DNA of 47,629 nucleotides from a virus. The notes under the pieces are model-generated. The model was not told the DNA's origin, searched no databases, and worked only from the letters and a program-made list of their open reading frames with translations. Within the stretch, counting starts at the first letter, position 1. Each line of letters begins with the position of its first letter. The stretch is taken from positions 1 through 47,629 of IMG/VR virus record IMGVR_UViG_3300028133_000281; one strand, written 5' to 3'. Made by a program: the position numbers and the translations under genes. Shown one piece after another: positions 19,401 through 28,400 of the stretch.

Positions 19401-22400
19401 GCTTCATCGTTAAACCACAAGAACGGCAGTAATTCACGGTCATCTTTGCCGTCTATTTTAAATGCTTCAGTGGTTCTCTTGTCGTAAAACTCTTTGCTAA
19501 CGTATGTTTCACTGTTTACAGTGTACGGATGATTGAATCCGTAACCCGTTACTTTAATAGTTGTAGTCGTCGGTACTTCTTGTACTGTCCAACTCCAGTT
19601 ATAATGTGCCGGTGCAAAATCAGCGACAGTTATCTCTTTTCCTAGAATCTGACTGTCGTCTAAATCATAATCATGTTCACCGTCAGTAGTTATAATAATA
19701 TTACTGTTAACTAACGTGGAGTAGCGCCATCTAGCGTCACTAAATGTTAAAATATCTCCTGCGGAAACACTAACTTCGTTCGATAATTCTATGTTACCAG
19801 TTAAGTCAAATCCCAATATATAAGTTTCTGCTGGGATTGTAGCAGTATCAGATAAAAGCTGATAACCCGTCTTTAATCCATCTAACTCATCTGCACCTGC
19901 ATTAATTATGTCGCTGTCGGTAACTGTTGTTGCTGATGTTTTTTCTATTAGAATAGGCTGAACATAAGGTAAGTCGAACAACAATTTATTATTAACAGGA
20001 TCAACACCTTTAACAGATTGGAAGCCGCTGTATGAGCCTGCTGAAATTAACTTAACAAGATCGCCGTTATATATGCCGGTTGTCGGGCCTTCTAGCACAA
20101 CATTTGTGCTGTTCACTATTCTGAATGTTAAATTATCAGAGTCAACACTTGCTGTTAGATTAGGAGCATCAATTGAGAATACCGTGCTTATTGCTCGGCT
20201 CCCTGGGTTGCTTTCATTATAGCCGCCTTCAACAAATATTATATTGTCGCCGATGTTAAAGCCATCTAGCTCCTCTTCGAAGACCACAGTGTCTATACGT
20301 AGCGGGTATGCATGTTTAAAGAATACATCCGTGTCGTGCTTAACTAATACTGGACTGCTTAGTGTAATAGTAGTGCCGTTAATGCCTACAACAGTTAATC
20401 CGTCGTCGAATGATGCAATTCCTGGAATTTCAACAGGATCACCTATAACAATGTCTGTTGGTAAAAGTTCATTGAGTACAAACGTAGCTGAATCTATTCC
20501 TATCGACAGCTCTTGAAACTCTTGTGCTAGTACAGCATATTGTTGTTGTGTAACACCGGAGTAATCGTCACTTGCAAAATCAACAAATGCTTGGACAAAC
20601 ATTCTTCTACTTGCTGTTACGTCAGATTTGTAATTTACTTCTTCTACACGAGTAGGAGCAATATCTGTTTCGACATACATCCCGGGCTGTACTTGCTCTG
20701 CAACTCCATTAGTCAGTGTTATTGTCTTACCGTTAATACTATTTACGGTATCGCTATAAACATCAGCGTGTGTTACAATAAAGTCACCTAATTCATTTTG
20801 TCCATCTGGATTTCCTATCTGAACAGTCTTATCTACATCTAAAATTTGGTATGTATTACCGTCAATCGATGTTCCCGATGCATCAGTAAATGTCACAAAC
20901 CCACCAGGTACTAAATATTTTTGTACTGATGTATCTGTCGAAGGATCCATTGTGGCGGATATTATTACTTCCTTATCTGTATTGTTTACAGTGCCGCTGT
21001 TTGTTAATAAATCCTTTTGGCTGTCACCTAGATATATTCCAGACTCAACTCTGAATGTATTCGGAGTAGCATTCTTTATTTTAAACTCATCACCGGCTTC
21101 GCCTGCAATGTTATTAACATTGAATAACACAGTATCGCCTGTGCTATAACCATGGTCTTTGGAATATACCTGTACACTGTACCCATCAGCATTTGCATTC
21201 CCTTCGAAATTATATTGTCCATAATTGACAAATTGCACATTTGCTCTAGGTATACTATCTGCAACACCTGATAGTGTAGCTAAGTTTGCATATAGTCTAA
21301 CATTGTTAGAATCTATAGATGCAACACGGTACATATTGGAAGAAATATTTGCTGCTGTAGGGTGATCTGACTCTATCCATATGCAATCGTTAATCTGTAA
21401 TCCGTCCAGTTGTCCTTTCCCTAGTGAGAAAGTCATCGATCCATTAAATGGCGCTGACGTTGTTTTTATTTCTGCTCGTCTTAAAATACTATATGTGTTA
21501 AATTCTTGCTCTATGTCTGCAGATGCTGGGATTTCTAGGCTTCCCACAACGCCAGTATAAGCAGGTTCTACGTAAGATATACTTGCACTAACTTCAGGTA
21601 CTATACTAGATATTAATGTTGTTGTGGGAGCAGCGAACTGAATGTTAGACATAACGACTGCTTGCTCGTTGATTAGTTTCTCTTCGCTGAATCTAGTAAC
21701 AGGTGTATTAATAGAAAGTATTCTAGGAGAATATATTAATTCGCCATTTTCGTAAACTAGTGATCCTTGGTAATCGTCTATAGCTGTAAGACCTTTTAAC
21801 ACAAGAACTCGATCAAAATATTCTGTGTGGTCTGCGGGACTGTCAGTATTATTGCCGTCTAATATCCCAGCATCAGAAATAAGACTAAAATCTGTATACA
21901 AGTATGTTGTTCCTGCGTTAGGTTGCCATTTAATATATGAATTACCTTCCAGGAGAGATATATTATACACATCAAAATCGCCATGCTCACTGTTTGCAAA
22001 ATGCACAGTACTATCTGTGTCTGGAATTTGAGATGCTAGTTTTCCTGTTGTTTCAAACAGGGTCTCGAAGTCGTATATATTCCATGCTTGGTGGTCCACT
22101 GTATACTTTGAGATATAACCGGAGTTTGGTAATTTTTTATATGCTTTGTCTGTAATACCCGAATAGTCTACTGCTGTAGTTGTGGGCCATAAGCCGTTTG
22201 TTGATAAATCTGTAGGCCTTGTTACTAGCCTGTCTGCGTCATCAACGTCTATCATAATAGTTGCATCGGCCTTGTTATCAGGATATATCTCGTAAGTTCG
22301 GATACTTCTTAGCCTTGCTGCCAGTGCATCGTTTGCAAATACTTTTATATTCAATGTTCTGCCAGGGAGGTCTCCTTGATATGCATCTACAAAGTCTATG

Positions 22401-25400
22401 GTTGCATATTCAACAACTTCTATCTTTGCATCTGCTTTTAATTCTCCGCCTGGTAAAGACGCAATGTCCAGTAAAGTTATTGTGTTTGTTGTTGAGTCGC
22501 CTGTGATAGAAAACAGTGTTTGCTCATTTCCAGGAAGTTTACTTCCATTAATGAATACGTCAACGTGTGGGTATTCACCGTTGATGATCTGCAAGTTATC
22601 TGCGGCTATAGTATCTGTTAATTCTCCATTTGGACTAACTGGTGCGAATGTATATGACACACTGCCGGAGGTCTTTCTTCCGCCAATATGATTAATTGTT
22701 GTTCTACTGCCGGCATCGAATTCCCATAAATGGTCTCCAGTTGACCCGACAATATTCCCCGATAACCCAACACTATCAACAGAAAGAGAAACATCTGTAT
22801 ATACTGTGCTGTTAGCAGTTTCAAAACTATAACGCTGTCTTGGCTGGTATCGCTTTGATTCTAGTTTGAGAATGTCTACTAGATCGTTATTAACATTATC
22901 GCTTAGAGAAAAGTCATTACCTCTCAGTGTAATTAAAAATTCCTCTCCGGCATCTGTAGCAATTCTGGAAGATGATACAGTAAGTGTAGATGTCCCTGAA
23001 AATCCTAAACTGTCGTCTAATATTATCTGCGAGATTGTATCTTTAAATGCTGCTTCTACATCGGCAACAGTTGTTGCCGTAGATAAGTCTACTACGCTGT
23101 CTGCATAGGCAGAATTAGCAAAATGATCTGTTATTGTAACATTAGAAATTCCTGTTACATCACCATTATTTGCAACATAACTAGTTGACATAGCCCACGG
23201 TAAAGTAAATGCTGTAGTAATATTTGCTGTTAATAGTTCTGCTGCTACTACTGTTACTGCTGGATTAATCGTGTAGCCGTAACCTGGATCAGTAACATCG
23301 ACACTTGTGATAGTGCCATCGGCTCCTAAGTTAACTATAGCTGTTGCTGTTGTGCCGCCGCCGTATACAAAGCTGCCAGGTATGTCTGCGGGTGGTGGTT
23401 CAATTTCCAGTGTAGGCCTACTAAAAAACTTTGTTGTAGGCGCTAGTACTTCTACGTTAGTAACTTCACTAACAGTGTCTTCTGGATACGAAATCGAAAC
23501 TAGCTGTTTTTCGTTTCGTATTTCATCTTTGTCTATTTTTAAATCAACAGTTTGATAGTTGTCTACATCACCGAAGTCGCCAGATTTTAATGCCCACTCA
23601 TCGTAAATACTTACGTTGCCTGGGATAAACACTTTTTCACTGTTCAGCAATATTTCTAAACTGTTTTTAGTTCCTTTATTTCTGATCATACCTGCATAAA
23701 AATCGTACTGGTCATCGAAAGTCATTTCAAATTCACGCAAATACTTTCTTTCATCGTACCCGTACTGTCTACGTGTCAGGTCATATAGAGTTTTGTCAAC
23801 AGGAACATGACCGATTTCGTTGTATTTGGCCATGTCTGATGCTAGGGTATCAAAGTTTGCTAACAAGCTGTCATTGTTAATAATATAACCGGATGAGGAC
23901 AATGTGCCGTTCCAGTCACTTGTTCGTTTGCCTCTAATTTTTAATCTGTCTTGGCGTTGGTTGTACACATCCGAATAAATTGTATCACCAAATGTAGTTT
24001 TGTTAGATATCAACAACACATGTTCTATTTCGTCGGTGTACAATATAATACCAAAAATCTGTCTATCGTCTAGAGCTGCAATTTCGATTGTGTCACCGTC
24101 TCTAATAATCTCGCACTGTTCTGCACGTATAGACTTACCTTCTTGGTCAACTATGCTGTATTGACCTTGGTCTACATCAAAGATTTTACTAACTCTGCCT
24201 GTCTGTGCTTTAAAGAATATACGTGTCGCAGATGGGCTCAAACTTAATGTATTACCTGTTGCCCACTTACCTGCACTCCAAAACAAAAACTGTTTTGCAG
24301 AATATGCCCAATCGTTCAAATCGTTTATTTCAACGTTGAATTCGCCAAAACTAAATCCTAGTGCTTTTTGTCTTCGGCCTAGGCTAATTAAAAAGTCATA
24401 CAGTTCTGCTTCTGTTGTAAACTCTGTATCGTATTCTACTTGTAGTATTTTTCCTGTGCCTTGCAAATACAGTGTTGCTTCTGCACCACCAACTGTTGGT
24501 AATGCTGGTAATCTTTGCCAAATTGTTGTGTCTGTGATACTGCTGCCTTTTGGCGCAGCTGTCTTTGACCTATAAAAATTGTAACCAGATTTTACTATAA
24601 CATTAGCAGAATAAAAGTTAGCAGATTCGTAGTTAGTAGATTCAGCCGGAGCTCCAGCGACACTAACGTCTTGCCTAGGACCTGACGTGTTACTTTCTTC
24701 TATCTCAAAAAATCGCTTAATGTTATTATAACCGGATACCTTATATGTTTTCCGATCTGTTAACGTAATATACACACCAGTATAATCGTTTGTACTAGAG
24801 TATGGACTTTGATGTATGTCAATTTCCACATCTTCTTGAGGTAGTATTAAACTAGAACTATTGCCAGTTGTACTATAGCTATCACTATATACGGTCATAG
24901 TATCTTTATCGACAAATCCTGCAAACTTGTGTCCGAGCTTACTGTTAATTGTTCTGAATGCTGGGACAAATTCTTTTGCTGTGGATAAGCCACGAAACTT
25001 TAGATAGCAATCGATAAATTGTGTAAAACCGGTTGCTGTTATTAATTTGCCGTTGTCGTCTCTATTACCATGTATAGAGGTTGACTGTATCTTGAAACGT
25101 CTATTTGTATCTTTGTCTATTACCTGCTTGGTATTTGCTTGCGCAATTGTAATATTTTGCGGCTTGCTGAACGCAGACACAAATTTACCAGGCTTAGAAA
25201 GAAGCAATGCTTGTGCTACTGCAAACGGATAAGCAGAAGTCATTTTCCATGCTTGTTCGACAGGAGCACCGTCTCCGAACCTCCAACCACTTGATAAATC
25301 AGTTTCATTTAATATTTTAAATGTTGCTGTCTTCTCACTAGTTACTCTATATACCGGAGTATTAACTGTATCTGAAGTAGCAATTCCCAATCTATTCATA

Positions 25401-28400
25401 CCTAGCTCGAGCGGCTGTTGTGCGAATTTAGGACCTATAGTATACGGATATTGCGGCTGACCGGCATCATCGACTGTTGCAACATAGTAATAAGTGCCGT
25501 TAGGAAACTCTGGAGTTTTGCCCCATCTTCCGTTGAATTGGTCTAGGTCGCCTTCACTATCCACATATTCGTAATCTTCTAGGAACTCGCCGCTGTATAT
25601 GCCGCCAACAACACTGTCTCTGGTACCTTGCTTTAGCATGTAACTAGTTGTTAATCGCCTAATATCACTGTTATTGTTCAGACGGTCATGATATCCGTAA
25701 GGTCCGTAAATTGGCAGTCCATCAAACGCCCAGCCCACTATTGGCGAGTGCTCGTCTGCAGACTGCGGACCTGTTACAGCAGAGTCAGGTTGAATATATC
25801 CGTAAGTGCCGTTACTATCAGGGCACCCATTTGCACTATCTCTGCCCTGTCTATTTGAATATCCTGAATTATAATGAAGCGATGTATCCAATTCATGCGG
25901 TAAATTGTAATCTGGTGACGTTATTACTGCACCATTTACTGCAACACCTATTGCGCCGGTGCCGATGGATGTAGCACTAGTAAAATGCGATGCTCGCTGT
26001 GCTGCATTACCTAATTGCGTTGTTGTTCCAGTATATACTGGTATTGTATAGAATCTAGGTCTAATTTCTATCTGGTTATTATTGTGACTATTAGGAAATT
26101 CACCAACTGCATGATTAATTATACCCTGCGATGATATGTTTAGTGCTGTATCTACGCCAGTATATTCTGCAACACCCAAACCAGCTGCATCGGAACTAAA
26201 TGAATCTCCTATGCCTAGTGAGGCTGTGCCTGTTGTAGTATTGACCCATTCTAATACTTTATTTGTATTTTTAGTTGAAAGTATTTTAAATGGTGATAAT
26301 AATTCTCCGGTCTCGGATATAGGATAAACATTAGATAGTCCTATTCTTCTATAACTATTATCGGTTTTTAAGTATTTGTTGTTTGTTATATTTTCTCTAT
26401 CACCTTGACGAATGATCCCGTTCTCTAAGTCTTCCCATAGCAAAATATTAGTTAAATTATAATCAACTCCGTACTCGGATTCCCACCAACTTGGCTTGGA
26501 CGTGAAACCTAGCATCTCCCACGGTGTTGTATGTGGGGTTTCCGTATCGTACAAATATGCAAACAACCCTCTCCAATGTCCTGGATTCTCATTTCCTTGA
26601 TCATAGTTCCATGTCAACTCGTTGTCTGAATCATAGAAATCGTTTGCAAAATAATCTAAATTGTTAGTGTTTACAAATTTATTAAAACTAGGTCTTAGCA
26701 AATTATAGATTCGCTCACGTGGGCGTCCTATCTTTCTAAAATATCCATCTGTTATTTCTGTAAAGTTTAATTCTAAATCACTTATACGATCTCTGTAAGT
26801 TTGCATTATGTTGTTATAAACACGAATCTCAAACTCCATCAATATTTGATCGTATACATCATTCGTTGCTAGGGTTTTGCTCCCATCATGGCCAACTATA
26901 AAAGTCATCGGTGTTTGGAACGTGTTGTCTGTTATAACAGCAGGTTCGTAAACTGGATATATCCCTAGTGTACTAGGCGTTGGAGGTATATTAACTGTAT
27001 CTCTAACATTGTCGTAAATATCAAACGTAAGAGTGTTGCCTAATGTTAAAACATAATCGTCTGTAAATGTTACAGTTATTATGCCGCCAGCTGAAGTTAT
27101 TTTGTAATCTTTGTCAGCGATCAATAGCGTGTCTTTACTAGTACTAGATGCATCGTACACGTATACTGTATTTTCTATTTTAGTAATATCAACAAAGCCG
27201 TTTAATACATATTCTTTTCTTAACACGTTATTAACAGTAATTTGTTCTCTAATTTTCTTATCACCGTGTGCCAACATATATGTATCGGCAAAAACATTCT
27301 TTCCTTGACTGTACAGGCTTGTACCGTCTAAAACAAATTCTAAGCATTCACCGATCGATAAGTCCGACACATCGTTATCATTAATAAATTTTTCTATTTC
27401 TGTTGTTAATCGGTTTTTAAACTTAACATATTCGTCTCCGGAATATTCCATCGCATCTTTTAAGTTAAATGAGTCGTTACTGAACAAGAACGCAGCCGTT
27501 GCTAAATCCTCGTCTGTTTGTACAATCTTCTGTGCCCAATATGTGTCAACATTTAATTCGTTAATGTTGCTTGAACCAAACGCATCTCCGGAAAAGTCTT
27601 CCTGATCTTTAATTAAATTATAAAAATGCTCTGTAAACTGTGGGCTCGAAATAGTTACGATATCATTATTAAGAAAATTACTGTGCCAACTTAATGGAAT
27701 ATCGTACATGCCGTTTAGTGTTTCTTCTTGCAATATGCCGCTAGATGTATGTGTGTACACATCTATAATGTCGTTTAATTTAAACTCGTAGTTTACAAAA
27801 ACAACAGAATTTGTATCAGCTTCGTAAGAAAAGTTTGTAGTTCGGCTTCCATTGACATAAACACGCATGCTTTGTTCTGCATTTTTAGGCTTTGCAGATA
27901 TCTTTACAAAAACCCTATTAGAAGATACATCAGTCTCATTAACGATATGTCTATCTTCGACACGCAAGGCATGTTTTTTATCCTGCTGTCTCCACATGGT
28001 ATCAAAAAGTATATTGCCATCACTATCTATTTTTTTGTAATATTTGTAACCACTAACGTATGCGGTCTCGTTTGATCCAAACGGAATATAGCTTATAGTA
28101 CTATTATCTAAAAAGTTGGTATATGATATTTCGCTAAAATTGTTAAAGTTCTCATATTGCATCGTGAACCCTAATACTGGGTCAACAACTAAATTACTAC
28201 CAGCTGTAGTGTATCCAAATATGTTATTACCGTTACAACTTGTGCCGGGGTATATTAATTGGTCACTTAAACTGTTTTTGTTTTGATCATAAACATTAAA
28301 GTTTATAGGTGTGTTAACCTTGTTTTTGCCTTGTCCTTGTACCCAAGACATGGAATCATTTTGCCAGTAATATTCAGCACCTTGCTTTTTAGATCCAAAT

